Source: Tanypteryx hageni (lineage: Eukaryota; Arthropoda; Insecta; Odonata; Petaluridae). From it: DNA of 64,000 nucleotides. Where the stretch lies: positions 5,811,501 through 5,875,500 of the forward strand of contig CM054115.1 in assembly GCA_028673005.1 (NCBI GenBank), written 5' to 3'. A model generated the notes under the pieces. That model had not been told where the DNA came from. It worked only from the letters and a program-made list of their open reading frames with translations, and searched no databases. The position numbers were made by a program, and so were the translations under genes. This document shows positions 52,116 through 62,948 of the stretch, piece by piece. The stretch's first letter is position 1; the number at the start of each line of letters is the position of its first letter.

Positions 52116-53404
52116 CGTTATGGATTATTCTTTTGAAGAATATGCAGACATGCACTTAGTGTACGGTGAAATGGAGGGAAATGCATTAGCCGCAGTTTCC
52201 GATATCGTGTGAAGTTCCCGAATCGCCGTACGCCTACTGGCAAAACGTTTCTGTCAGTGGATCGCCGATTGCGAGAGAAGGGTACATTAGCTCTGAGAAA
52301 TTTTGACAAGGGGTGAGCTAGTAATCGTGTTCCCGAAATGGAGAAAGGAGTTCTGAAAAGAATTGAAGACGATCCTGAGACCAGCATCAGACGAATAGCA
52401 ACCGCTTTTGATGCATCATACTTCACGGTCTGGCCAGTTCTTCATGAGCAGCATCTTTATCCGTACCACTTTCAACGAGTTCACAGTTTGCTCGAAGCTG
52501 ATCTTCGGCCGCGTCAAGTATTTTGCCTGTGGTTACTTCAAGAGTGCCTGACGGATCCGGACTTACTATCGAGAGTGCTATTCACCGATGAAGCAACTTT
52601 TACCAGGGATGGCATCTTCAACTCCCATAATGCTCACGCATGGAGTGACGAGAATTCCCACGCAACTCGACACACTCACCATCAGCACCAATTTTCTTTC
52701 AATGTATGGATAGGAGTTGTAGGCGCTCATTTAATCGATCCATATCAATTGCCTGTACGTCTTACTGGACAAAGTTACCGTGAGTTTCTACAGGATGCAT
52801 TGCCAACTCTCCTAGAAAACATTCCAATTGCACTGAGAATCACAATGTGGTTTATGCATGATGGCGCTCCAGCACATTACACCCGTATGGTATGAGGACT
52901 TCTTAATGAAATCTTCGGAGTTTGGTGGATTGGTCGAGGAGGCCCAACGCACTGGCCAGCTAGGTCTCCAGACTTAAATCCGTGTGCTTTCTGCATTTGG
53001 GGGACCCTAAAGACCATGGTTTACAATGAATACGTCAACACTAGAGTTAAGCTTTGGCAGAGGAATCAAAATGCTTTTCAAACCGTTGCAGCACAACCTG
53101 TCCTCTTTTTGCGTATCAGGAAGTCCTTAAGACGAAGGACTAAAGCGTGCATACGTTCGGAAGGAGGTCTTTTTGGTTTTTAAGTACTTCATAGGATTGT
53201 TGAGAACATTAATAAAGTTACGCACTACAATGCTGCTCCTTTTATTCCTTCTATGACCCAAACTCCCACTCAGCGGCATGGATCAAATGGAGCTGTATCT
53301 CGTAAACGGCGCGTTTATCGATATATTATCATATGAACTTTTCTCTTTATTTTGAACCGCTTAACAAGCTTCCGAAATTTTCGGAGGTATTTCCATATCA
53401 CCCT
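52116..53404 (+). pseudogene. Tc-like transposon (DUF4817/DDE_3) with transposase and right end
   Basis: Start near 52119: DYSFEEYADMHLVYGEMEGN, then a frameshift near 52200, FPNRRTPTGKTFLSVDRRLR, and an open frame 52338-52892 with VLFTDEATFTRDGIFNSHNA (first Asp, about 52585), VWIGVVGAHLIDPYQLPVRL and WFMHDGAPAHY (second Asp, 52860). A TGA at 52893 interrupts; SPDLNP with the third acid is at 52965-52982, 36 residues after the second. IWGTLKTMVYNEYVN and SLRRRTKACI end the protein near 53180. The 3' region ends with GGAGGTATTTCCATATCACC and CTGT at about 53404, a plausible terminal repeat; its left partner is not found. Confidence 0.88.
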
Positions 53405-53425
53405 GTGTGTGTGTATATATATATG

Positions 53426-54135
53426 TTACAAGTAGTTGGTTCTTGCATTCTGCAAGCATTTAATCTCACCCTGATAAACGTATTAATCTTTTAGAAAGGT
53501 ATTTAATTATTAGACATATTTCTTACTTTAAAAAGTTTCACCTCTGCACAAATTTTCCTTATGGAAAAATATTTGATTGAAACAATACCTAAAATTTGCA
53601 ATTTTAACAATATTATAATTTTTCCATTGTGGTGCGCCAATGCCACACCTTTCTGCCATATTTTAACGTTGTAGCTCATCTAGAAGTGAAGTTGTATTTA
53701 TCTAATTCTTTAAAACAAAATTTTCAACGGCCGAAATTACAATTTCAAGGAAATACTCTAATATTTATTTGTGCATTTGCACAAGTCTCTAAATAACTTA
53801 AAATTTTCAGCTATCTAGCTCGCCCCATAGTACCTAAACATTTACCTAATTCTTTAAATTTATGAATTTATAACAGCCAAACAAATTAAAATATCAAAAT
53901 TTCTATAATCCCTATTTCGTATTTTTTTACAAATTTTAAAAAATTTCACCTACGTAGCGCATTCGGAAATACACAAAACTTGAAATTTTTTAAAAATAAT
54001 TGCGAATTTTTATCGGCCGCATTGTTGTACTTTTTCAAGATTTTCGTTCTTTCTAGTCTGTTTTGCACATAATCCTACCGTCATAGAGAATTTCGAATTT
54101 CCAGTTCTTCTGGTAGTGCCTAAACATTTGTATCC
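53426..54135. repeat. Hairpin-ended AT-rich repeat family, full-length member
   Basis: Begins CAAGTAGTTGGTTCTTGCATTCTGCAAGCA (hairpin about 53440-53458) after a (TA)n run and ends GTAGTGCCTAAACATTTGTA then TCCTCC. Internal blocks are the same and in the same order as at 18985-19580 and 55440-56175 (ACGGCCGAAATT, GCCAAACAAATTAAAATATC, ATCGGCCGCATTGTTG, TAGTCTGTTTTGCACATAAT). No coding. Confidence 0.82.
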
Positions 54136-54149
54136 TCCTATTAAGCTAT

Positions 54150-54510
54150 TATATACAAGTAGTTGGTACTTGAATTCTGCAAGCATTTCATCTCACCTTG
54201 AAGATATTAACTTTTCAAGCAGATACTTCATTATTAAATATATTTTTAATACAAAAGTTTGCACTTCTGAACCAAGGACAACTAATAACACAAAAAGAAA
54301 AAGCAACGCAACGACAACTAACACACTTTTTACAATTACCTTAGTGATGATTGAATAACGGAAGCCCCCTCAACTTTCGCGCCGAAATATGCAACGCGAA
54401 AAACCTTCGTGGAGACGTGGTGGATGTGACTGGGGAGGGACGAAGGTGAGGGTAGAGAGGGAAAGAAGCGATTGGAGGAGGCCTCACTACCACGGTATTT
54501 ACCGGCCTTG
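54150..54510. repeat. Hairpin-ended family member of a second subtype
   Basis: Starts with ACAAGTAGTTGGTACTTGAA and TTCTGCAAGCATTTCATCTC, then ACAACTAATAACACAAAAAG and TGATTGAATAACGGAA, followed by a GC-richer block (GGGGAGGGACGAAGG). The same order is found at 56262-56700, so this is a distinct subtype sharing only the hairpin end. 54511-54860 is AT-rich and unassigned. Confidence 0.7.
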
Positions 54511-54869
54511 GCGTGTTAAAATGGTTAAATCGCTCTTATATATTCTGTAAATTATAGATTAAAAATTTTGTTCTCGTAGAGGATAACATTTGCTAAAATA
54601 TAGTCCGATACCACGTACCTACGATCAATTATTTTTGAGATAGAAATTGTTAATATGTCATAATCTTTAAAAATACGTATAGCAATCTGAATTTCTATTC
54701 CCTTGCCTTTATATGATCTGTAAGGTATGGAGTAAATATTTTATCTATACAGAGAATAGAATTTGCTACAAAAAATTGCAAAGGTCTTACCTGCGACCTA
54801 TAGTTTCAGAGATAAAAATTGATAATGTTTAATGTACAAATAGGGTAAAAACAACCCCAAAAAATTAAC

Positions 54870-55306
54870 AATTTTGAAGTTTTTGATTTTTATTCTTGTT
54901 TGTGACAAAATCCTACAATCGTTCAACATTTCAGCTCCCTATTCCGCTTACATTGGTCTACAAACTGGAATAACTTTTCCCCATGCTAACTTATGGGATA
55001 TTTTCCGAGGCATCTGGAGTCGAATCCAGGACACTGTAAGCAAAAGTAATAATAATTCCTAATAAATATTGCGGCCATCTAGCAAAATTCAAAATTTTCC
55101 TAGCTTATGGGAAAGTGCCATAAATTAATTTACAAAAATGACGCAATGCTTTTCTTATGTGAAAAACGCAAATTTCGGAATTTCTGGTGTCGAACCCATG
55201 TCAGTTAGGTGAGAGGTTCCATTTATTCTGGAGGTCACTCCATGATCCCTAGAAACGTGCAACTTTCAGCTCCCTAGCTCATGGAGTTTGGGCTGTACAT
55301 TAGTAT

Positions 55307-55308
<2 letters not shown>
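54870..55308. repeat. Divergent member ending in ACATTAGTATCC
   Basis: Ends GGGCTGTACATTAGTATCC immediately before a long (TA)n tract. Internal CATCTGGAGTCGAATCCAGG (near 55011-55030) is self-complementary and box-B-like, and CTAGCTCATGGAG sits where other members have CAGCTCATCTGG. No hairpin end. Confidence 0.5.

Positions 55309-55381
<73 letters not shown>
55309..55381. repeat. (TA)n microsatellite, ~73 bp
   Basis: Uninterrupted alternating TA between two members of the hairpin-ended family. Confidence 0.97.
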
Positions 55382-55384
<3 letters not shown>

Positions 55385-55439
55385 CATAGACGCTTAAAGG
55401 ATGATTAAGATCATGATATATAGACGTTCTTTACAGAGG

Positions 55440-56180
55440 AGGAGGATATAACATACTAGTAGTTGGTGCTTGCATTCTGCAAGCATATAATCTAAACATA
55501 AAAAAACATTCATTTTTCATATTTCATCATTACAAATATTTTTTTATTTCTAAATATTTCACCTCCGGAGCGATTTTAGTTTTTCCCTTATGTAAAAGTT
55601 ATAGATTAAAACAATCCCAAAACTTTGCAATTTTAAGAATTTTATACTTTCTCCATTTTGGGGTACTAATACAACACATTTCTGCCAAATTTTAAAATTG
55701 TAGTACTTCTAGAAGTGAAATAATATTTTTACAATTGTTTAAATTTTAAACATTTTTAACGGCCGCCGCAATATATTCATGGAAAAATTCAAATGTTTAT
55801 TTGTGCAAATGCACAACTTTGTACATAACTTGAAAATTTCAACTTTTGGCTCATCCCGTATTCTCTAAACAGTTATCTATTTGTTTAAATTTTAAGAATT
55901 TTTAACTGCCAAACAAATTAAAATATCAAAATTTGTATAATCCTTAATTCGTTTTTTTTACGAATTCTACTTATAAAAAAAATTTCAACTCTGTAGCACA
56001 TGCGGAAATACATAAACCTTGAAAATTTGTTTAAACAATTGCGAAATTTGAGTGGCCGCATTGTTGCACTTTTTCAAGATTTTCGTTTTTTCTGGTCGGT
56101 TTTGCGCAAAATACTACCTAAGAAAAAAATTTCGAATCTCCAGCTCATCTGAAAGTGCCTAAACATTAGTATCCTACATG
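55440..56180. repeat. Hairpin-ended AT-rich repeat family, full-length member
   Basis: The best-preserved copy: TACTAGTAGTTGG, hairpin TGCTTGCA-TTC-TGCAAGCA (55467-55485), ordered inner blocks, and end GCCTAAACATTAGTATCCTA (56158-56177). ~700 bp, non-coding. Flanks are GATATAACA and (TA)-rich DNA. Confidence 0.85.
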
Positions 56181-56224
56181 TTATATCCTCCTCCTCCTCT
56201 GTAAGAAACGTCGATATATAATGA

Positions 56225-56705
56225 TATATATAATTATATATATATATATATATAATATACAATTAGTTTGTGCTTGCATTGTGCAAGCATTTCATCTCCC
56301 TTTGAATACATTAATTTTTCAGCCAGGTATTTCATTAATAGGTATATTTTTAATACAAAAGTGTGCTCCTTTTAACCTACGACAACTAATTACACAACAA
56401 CATATAACAACGCAATGACAAAAAACACAAACACTTTTTATAATCACTTAACACGGTTATTGAATAACGGAAAAACTGTGGAACACGACTCGTAAACTCT
56501 CACGCATGTATTAGTGATACGTAACTTTCGCGTCGTCTCGATGCCAATTGAATAACTGTAACACGGACTTGGCTGAAGAGAGTGGGAAAGGACAAAGGGG
56601 GGGGGGGTGGAGGGGGAGGGGCGCGTGCACCTACGTACGTTGAGGAAGGGGGGGGAAAGCACGCCAAGTTTTCCACCCCTGCTACCTACGCTACTAAGCA
56701 TAAAC
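56225..56705. repeat. (TA)n and hairpin-ended member of the second subtype
   Basis: (TA)n at 56223-56260, hairpin TGCTTGCA-TTG-TGCAAGCA (56271-56289; one loop-side mismatch to the family), then TACGACAACTAATTACACAA and ATTGAATAACGGAAAAACTG matching 54290-54362. A G-run (GGGGGGGGGGTGGAGGGGGA) lies near 56597. Confidence 0.7.
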
Positions 56706-56734
56706 ACAAAATGAGACATCTACAACTAATTGTT

Positions 56735-57830
56735 ATCCTGCAATTCACCTAATTGGTGGGTGACAGGAGGTGCAATGCACCATAACCTACCTAAAGATTG
56801 TCTCTCGCAGGTTGACATTTTCTATTGTGATCTCGTATTGTCCTCGGAAAGAACGAGCCTAGATAACGCTCCGTCCTCCAATCGATCTCACGTATCTTAT
56901 CGTCACGGTCGTTTCTACCTATATACGTTGGTGCTTCAATTATTCCTACATCCTCGTCTTTTACACATTCCGATCTATATTTCTCCAGAAGCCGTAACCT
57001 TGAGTTCTATCTACAATCCTCCAGTGGTACCCTGTTCAAATCCCTCAATAATTAGGCGACGCTTTCCTTATGTTCGTACTTTTGTTTTACGAATCTGTCT
57101 GCTCTGCGCTGAACTCTTTCTGATTGAATTATATGTCCCTTCTCGTAGGAAATCCATATGTATGAGGCGTATTCCACTTGTGGTCTAACCAGTGATAAGT
57201 AACATGTTTCGCGTACTTTTTCTGTAGTGTTCCGTACTATTCTGCCTATGAAAGCCAGTTTCCTGTTGGGCGCACCTATAACTCGACAAATGTGCATGCC
57301 CCATGAAAGATCTCGACAAATGGTTACTTCTAAATATTTAACATACTCAGCTGCTTGAACATTCACTCCATCTATTTTATACTGGAAACCTACTTCTATA
57401 TTTTTACTTTTCCAGAACGTAACTGCGGCACATTTAGTGTAATGCTTGATCAGCATGACTGTTAATCTCTCTGTAAACCACCGTATCATCCGCGAATAAC
57501 TTGATTTTACTTGTAATAACCATATCTAAGTCATTTATGTATATAAGGAATAATAGGGGACCGATAACACTTCCCTGTGGAACGCCGGAGGACACGCTGA
57601 CCGAATCTGATTTAAATCCATCTATGACATCTATGACTCATTTGTTCCCGATCATTGAGAAAGTCCCTGATCCACTCGATTATCTTTCGATTTATTCCAC
57701 AGGCTTGTAATTTTTTCAATAACTTAATATGAGGGACTTTATCGAATGCCTTCTTTAAGTCAAGAAAAACCGCGTCTAGCTGGGTCTTTCGATCACCGGA
57801 TCGTAGTATATAATGTGCATGTTATTGCGA
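56735..57830 (-). pseudogene. CR1/L2-like LINE RT fragment
   Basis: Minus strand: AVFLDLKKAFDKVPHIKLL (motif A with both key residues, about 57780-57735), INRKIIEWIRDFLNDREQM, SGVPQGSVIGPLLFLIYIND (about 57590-57530) and LFADDTVVYREI (motif C, about 57500-57470). A frame continues 57489-57052 with KIDGVNVQAAEYVKYLEVTI, LAFIGRIVRNTTEKVRETCY and LVRPQVEYAS. The closing SFFPRTIRD remnant is near 56860. Truncated at its 5' side by a hairpin-family member at 57832. Frameshifted but with less decay than the 2-kb LINE. Confidence 0.85.
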
Positions 57831-57831
57831 C

Positions 57832-58156
57832 CGTATTAAATTTTTAAATTTTAAATAATTAACCAAATATTATTTCACTTCTATTTGTGCTACAACTTCA
57901 AAACTTTACAAAAATGTGTGGAATTAGTACCTTACATTGGATAAAGTATAATATTCATAAAATTACAAATATAAGGCATTGTTTTAATCAAATACTGTTC
58001 AATAAGGAAAGATAGAAATTAAGTGCAATATTTCTATTAATGTTATCTCTCTGAAAAATAAATGTTTATCACGGTGAGATGGAATGCTTGCAGAATGCAA
58101 GCACCAACTACATGTCGTTATATATAGATGTTCCTTACAGATGAGGAGGAGGATAT

Positions 58157-58160
<4 letters not shown>
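57832..58160. repeat. Hairpin-ended family member, inverted orientation
   Basis: Ends on the plus strand with ATGGAATGCTTGCAGAATGC AAGCACC (hairpin TGCTTGCA-GAA-TGCAAGCA at 58085-58103), the reverse of the 55-kb copy. It contains the reversed blocks TTTTTAAATTTTAAATAA and ACAAAAATGTGTGGAATTAG. Truncated at the LINE side. Confidence 0.75.

Positions 58161-58216
<56 letters not shown>
58160..58216. repeat. (TA)n microsatellite
   Basis: ~55 bases of alternating TA between two inverted members of the hairpin-ended family; both neighbours touch it. Confidence 0.95.
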
Positions 58217-58218
<2 letters not shown>

Positions 58219-58705
58219 AAGATACTAATGTTTAGGCACTTCCAGATGAGATCGTTATTGCGGCCGTTAAAAATTATTTAAGTTTAAACAATTAGATAAA
58301 TGTTATTTTACTTCTAATTGTGCTATAAATTTAAAATTTGGCAGAAATGTGTGGCATTATCAGCCGAATGTGAGAAAAGTATAATATTCCTAAAATTTCA
58401 AAAATTAGTGATTGTTTTACTACATTATTGTTTCATAATGAAAAAACTAAAGCAGGTCTAGAGGAGAAATCTTTAGAATTAAAGAAATATTTCTCATGTA
58501 GAAATATCTCTCTAAAAAAGTAATGCTTTTTCAAGGTGAGGTGAAATGCTTGCAGTATGCAAGCACCTTCTAATAGTATGTTATATCCTCCTCTGTAATA
58601 AACCTCTATATATAATGTTAACATATAGGAGGATACTATTGTTTAGGCACCTCCAGATGAGCTGGAGATTCTAAATTTTTTTCTTAGGTAGAATTTTGTC
58701 CAAAA
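58217..58705. repeat. Two hairpin-family members, inverted, second truncated
   Basis: First: GGAAGATACTAATGTTTAGG (58216) to hairpin TGCTTGCA-GTA-TGCAAGCA (58547-58565), ~350 bp with an internal deletion. Second: GGAGGATACTATTGTTTAGG (58628) through CCAGATGAGCTGGAGATTCT to AAACCGACTAGA (58705), then cut. Both lie in the reverse orientation to the 53-56-kb cluster. Confidence 0.75.
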
Positions 58706-58711
58706 CCGACT

Positions 58712-59480
58712 AGACGCCGTCCGTGGGACCGCCATTTTATCATATCTTTGCTGCGAGGAGAAAACTTAATTAGGGATTCGGCAGGCCTCGACCAATCTCT
58801 CTTAAAATATCTCTCTCTCACGATGGCTAAATTTCGAGCAGCGATTAGTTTTGCAGAATTTTATTTTAATGCCGGGCACGATCGGAAGGAACGGTGCATG
58901 CAACCGCGTCGCGATGAAGCTCTAATCTCGGGAAATTGAAAGGTCGCCGCGTGCTTTTCCGAGTCGGCGCCACCGTTGTTCGATGCTGTGGTGCACGAAA
59001 TGGATGTATTCGTCCCATAATTAAACGGGCGGATGTCAAGGGAAACTGATTGGCTGCCACACTTGATCCAGTCGGAAAAGCTGCAGATCCGTTAGCATAT
59101 AATAAGACGCACCGGCGCTGTTAAATATAATATAACCGGTCGACTCGTCCTCTTAGTCGCTCAAAACCGATCTTGAAGCCACCTCGCGAAATTATGCCGC
59201 ACTTTCGTTTAGACTTCATGCTGCAGAAAAGGAAATGTTGCAAATCGGGGTAGATTGGTGGATATTGTGACGTCACCCTATCGGTCGGGATATTTGTTGC
59301 GAAAGCAGAGATGGGTTTCGTTAGTCTCGTGTTTTTTAAAGGAACGATGAACCTGTGAATGACCTCGGCGTTCGATAGTTCGAGCCGTGACTCGCGAGTT
59401 CGCGTGTTCGAAGGGACTTAACTCGTCGAAGTTCGCGCTGTGTCAGCACTTTGATCGCCTCCGACCTAGTTACTCCTAGA
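58712..59480. other. GC-richer, single-copy-looking segment
   Basis: Higher GC and CpG than the neighbours, with no repeat partner in the window and no convincing ORF (63 codons at 58748 at best). It contains TATA-like AATATAATATAACCGG near 59123. It could hold host regulatory sequence; no specific function can be assigned. Confidence 0.3.
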
Positions 59481-59639
59481 AAAACAAACATACGGTGGCC
59501 TATTTAAAGCCAAAACCTCATTTAGGAAAGGTTGCTTATATAAGTCTTTGGCGGGAATCTGATTAGGTTGCCTTGAATCTGTTTCTCTCTCGAATTAAAT
59601 GTTTGCTCTGCAATTGTTTTTAGCCAACTTTCCAGAATG

Positions 59640-60090
59640 GAAATAGACTTATAGTTTTTTCGTCGTGTCTGTCTGTCCCCTTCTAATAACCTCTGAACCA
59701 ATAGACCGATTTTCAGGAAACTTGGTGGAAATCTCTACTGCTACTGGGGCCAAGTTCCCGAGGTTAGTTGTTGTTGCGAAGATTGAAAGCCCTGGGTTCG
59801 ATTTCAGGAACTATCCTTCCCATTTGATTAACATGGGAAATCTGTAATCCATTCTAATTTTCTTTTGCACATTAAAATATCTTAGAATTGTAATAGTGGA
59901 GCGAGTTTTGTTCTTTTCTTCGAGAAAAGAAATCGAGATTCTTGTTCTTATCGTAGAATTTTGCTTATTGATAGTATATCTTCGAATTTTCCATAAATAC
60001 TGACGTTTTGCAGCTTTTATTAGTCATCAGGAGAGTGTTGCCATAGCAACGACTATTGTTGGACTCGGGTTCGTTATAGTCAAATACGTA
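59640..60090. repeat. ~0.85-kb dispersed repeat, copy 3 (partial, diverged)
   Basis: Matches 36895-37320: CAATAGACCGATTTTCAGGA, AACTTGGTGG, CCTGGGTTCGATTTCAGG (59791-59808), GTAATAGTGGAGCGAG, GTTGCCATAGCAACGAC. More diverged than the 35- and 37-kb pair. Confidence 0.72.
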
Positions 60091-61904
60091 CACGCCTTAG
60101 TATTGCCACAAAAATACGCGTGTTGTTCAATTTAGTTTTCCGTTCGAATGTATTTGTAACATTTTATAACTCTAAATTATGAAAGTTGGGAACCCGAAGA
60201 GCAACTCACCCGCTGTTACTTTTAAGCTATTAAAGTCAATATAAGTATTAAATAAATAATTAAGTGGAAAGTAGGCATCATAAGTTCCGTTTAGACCATC
60301 TTTTTATCGATAGTATCACAAAATTTACATTTTCTGCAAGGCATTTCCTGAATATGATTGACATTCTAGTTCTTATTAATTATTATCGTAATTGTACGTC
60401 AAATATGATGGGTATGCGTGAGATAATAAATTCCACTGAGTTTCAGGTGAGCTGCATACTTCCTCTCACGTTCTTCCAAGTTAGAAAAATGTGTAAATCG
60501 ATCACGGTACGTACTGTACTGCTTCTTGCTCAAATAGGTTATCATCAAAATTTGGCTTTGGCATTTGCACTAGACTAAATAATCTGTTCGCACACATTTT
60601 AACATTGTTTTGGGAATGCTCATAAACTATTCGCTACATTATTATATTCATAACGTTATAGTCTTTTGATTATTTGGTCCTAGCATTCAAGTGTTGGCTC
60701 AAGAGACGCTACGATAACTGCGAGAAAGTAAGGGAAGTTGGATCATGGAGCCCATAAACACTCATGTTAGTTATGGAATTAAATGAATAATATTTACGTT
60801 TGCTCTGAATTAACAGAAGTTTTTTTAAATTAAAGGTGGACGTGAGGGATCGAATAACCACCCTTAACCCGCATAACCTGAGATTAGTCACCCTTATCAC
60901 CGCCTGCTTACCTTTCTATCGGAATCGTATCTTGTATGAAAATTCAAGAAAATGAAACTGTTGGTCGCAGGATCAGATGCGATTGCACCCTCCTATTCGC
61001 TCGCGCATGTTTAATTCCTTTTCTTTTATGCAATTTTGTTAAGATTCATTTAAATTTCAATTTTGCAAGATCTAATAAAATTGCAACTTAACAAGTAAAT
61101 TTTGATAACACTTTGCTTATAAATTTTGTACAGTAACACATTTTTAAGTTATGTAAATGTAACAATTTATTTTAAATTAAAATAACGGTTAAATATTAAT
61201 AGAAAATGAGATTACCCATCGCTTTGGGATATATTAGTAATATTATATAGCATTATAGTAATATGGTAATCACTCTCTCCGTGTTTTTCATCCGACTCTA
61301 TTTCCGCAAAAACCTTTTAAATTTCTGCAAGCAACTGGGGGAGAAAACAATAACATAACATGCTGCCATCACCGGGAGAGTAAGCTGGCCGATAGACGGC
61401 GGAAGCACTTATTGTTAGAGCGGATAACAGGAGAACGAATGTATCTAATCGATCATCGCAATGGCGACAAATATTCCAAATCGAGATATAAATCTTTCAA
61501 AATAAGGATGACGGAACAAAAGATTTAAATAAGTATTACTTTCATTGGTTTATAACCTGTTTAATACCAAACAGCCTTTTTATCAAATAATACCGTTTAA
61601 CGATACAAATCGGAAATGAAATATTGAACAAATATTTTTTCGCATCTCTCATACATTGCGTGACCGAAAGTGATTTTTTAGGAAATCTCATTTGGATGAT
61701 GTAACCTCGGTCAGGTTACATTGACATATAAGATATAATTCGTGTTTGTCAGCTCTCTAAAGTTATGTATAGTACATCAAAATCAGAATGCAAGCCTCAA
61801 AATACTTTTCTTTCAGCCGAAGTTTAGAAATAGGTTCGTGATAGGTGGCAGTTGGAGCTGAGAAACGATTAAATAACACGTAATACACATGGCTAAGAAA
61901 CCAA
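60091..61904. other. AT-rich non-coding, nothing recognised
   Basis: No repeat partner, no transposon remnant and no protein-like ORF seen over 1.8 kb. The 104-codon frame at 60264-60578 is compositionally like random AT-rich sequence. Confidence 0.4.
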
Positions 61905-62800
61905 CCCAGGCCTAATTAACCCAACCCCACACGAGGGGGGGGCGCAAAGTGAAAAAGAAACAAGCCCAGAATTTACTAACCCAACCCCAACCGAGTGGGG
62001 GGGGATATGAACATGGAAAAGAAACCATCCCAAAACTAACTAAACCAAACCCACACAAGGGGGGATAAAGTGACCATGGAAAAGAAACCAACCCAGAACT
62101 AACTAACCTACCTCCACTCAAGGGTGGGGACAAAGTGACGATGGAAAAGAAACCAACACAGGACTAACAAACATAACTCCACCAGAGGGTGGGGATAAAG
62201 TGACCATGGAAAAAACAACCCAGAATTAACTAACGCAACCCAACACGAAGGGGGGGGGGCAAAATAAACAAAGAAAAGAAACTAACCCGCAACTTACTAA
62301 CAATCCAACCCCACACGAGAGGGGGACAAATTGAAAATAAAAAACAATACATCCCAGAACTAACTAACCCAACCCCACCCGATTGGCGGGGGAAAAGTGA
62401 ACATGGAAAAGAAACCATGCCAGAACTAACTAACCCAAACCCAGCCGAGGAGGGGGGACAAATTGAACATGGAAACGAAACCAACTGTGCCTTACACGAG
62501 GGGAGAAGTGACCATGGAAAAGAAACCAAACCAGAACTAACTATCCGAACCCCACCCAAGGGGGGAGAGAATGTGAACATGGAAAATAAACCAACCCAGA
62601 CCTAACTAACCCAATCCCATCCGAGTGGTGGGACAAAGTGAACATGCAAAAGAGCATCCTAGAGCTAACTAATCCAACTACACCCGAGGGAACGGGAAGT
62701 GCATATGGAAAATAAATCAATCCAGAACTAACTAACCCAACCCTACCAAAGGGAGGGGAAATTGAACATGGAAAAGTAGCCAACCCAAAACTAACCATTT
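61905..62800. repeat. Minisatellite, ~62-bp unit, about 14 copies
   Basis: Units of the type CAGAACTAACTAACCCAACC, CCACCCGAGGGGGG, ACAAAGTGAACATGGAAAAG with indels mainly in the G-run. Spurious minus-strand ORFs read SPPL-GG--LVSSGLVSFPCS. Shares AACCCAACCC and purine-run layout with the 23966 minisatellite. Confidence 0.92.
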
Positions 62801-62948
62801 AACCTGTTTGAAATTTTAAGAAATATTACAGGTATGGAGAAAGTCATGTGGTGGCCGCATCAGATTTTTTCTTGCACTTCAAATTTACAAAGTCCAGACT
62901 TAATCCATGGTTCTGAAAAAAGAGTAGTTTTAATTACATATACTAATA

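Noticed and set aside
60264..60578. 104-codon ORF as a candidate gene
   Set aside because: Composition matches random AT-rich sequence; no motif, no splice or promoter context, no homologous repeat copy.
61912..62798. Repeated-motif minus-strand proteins (SSGLVSFPCS)
   Set aside because: Translation of the minisatellite; frames shift between units and no start or regulatory context exists.
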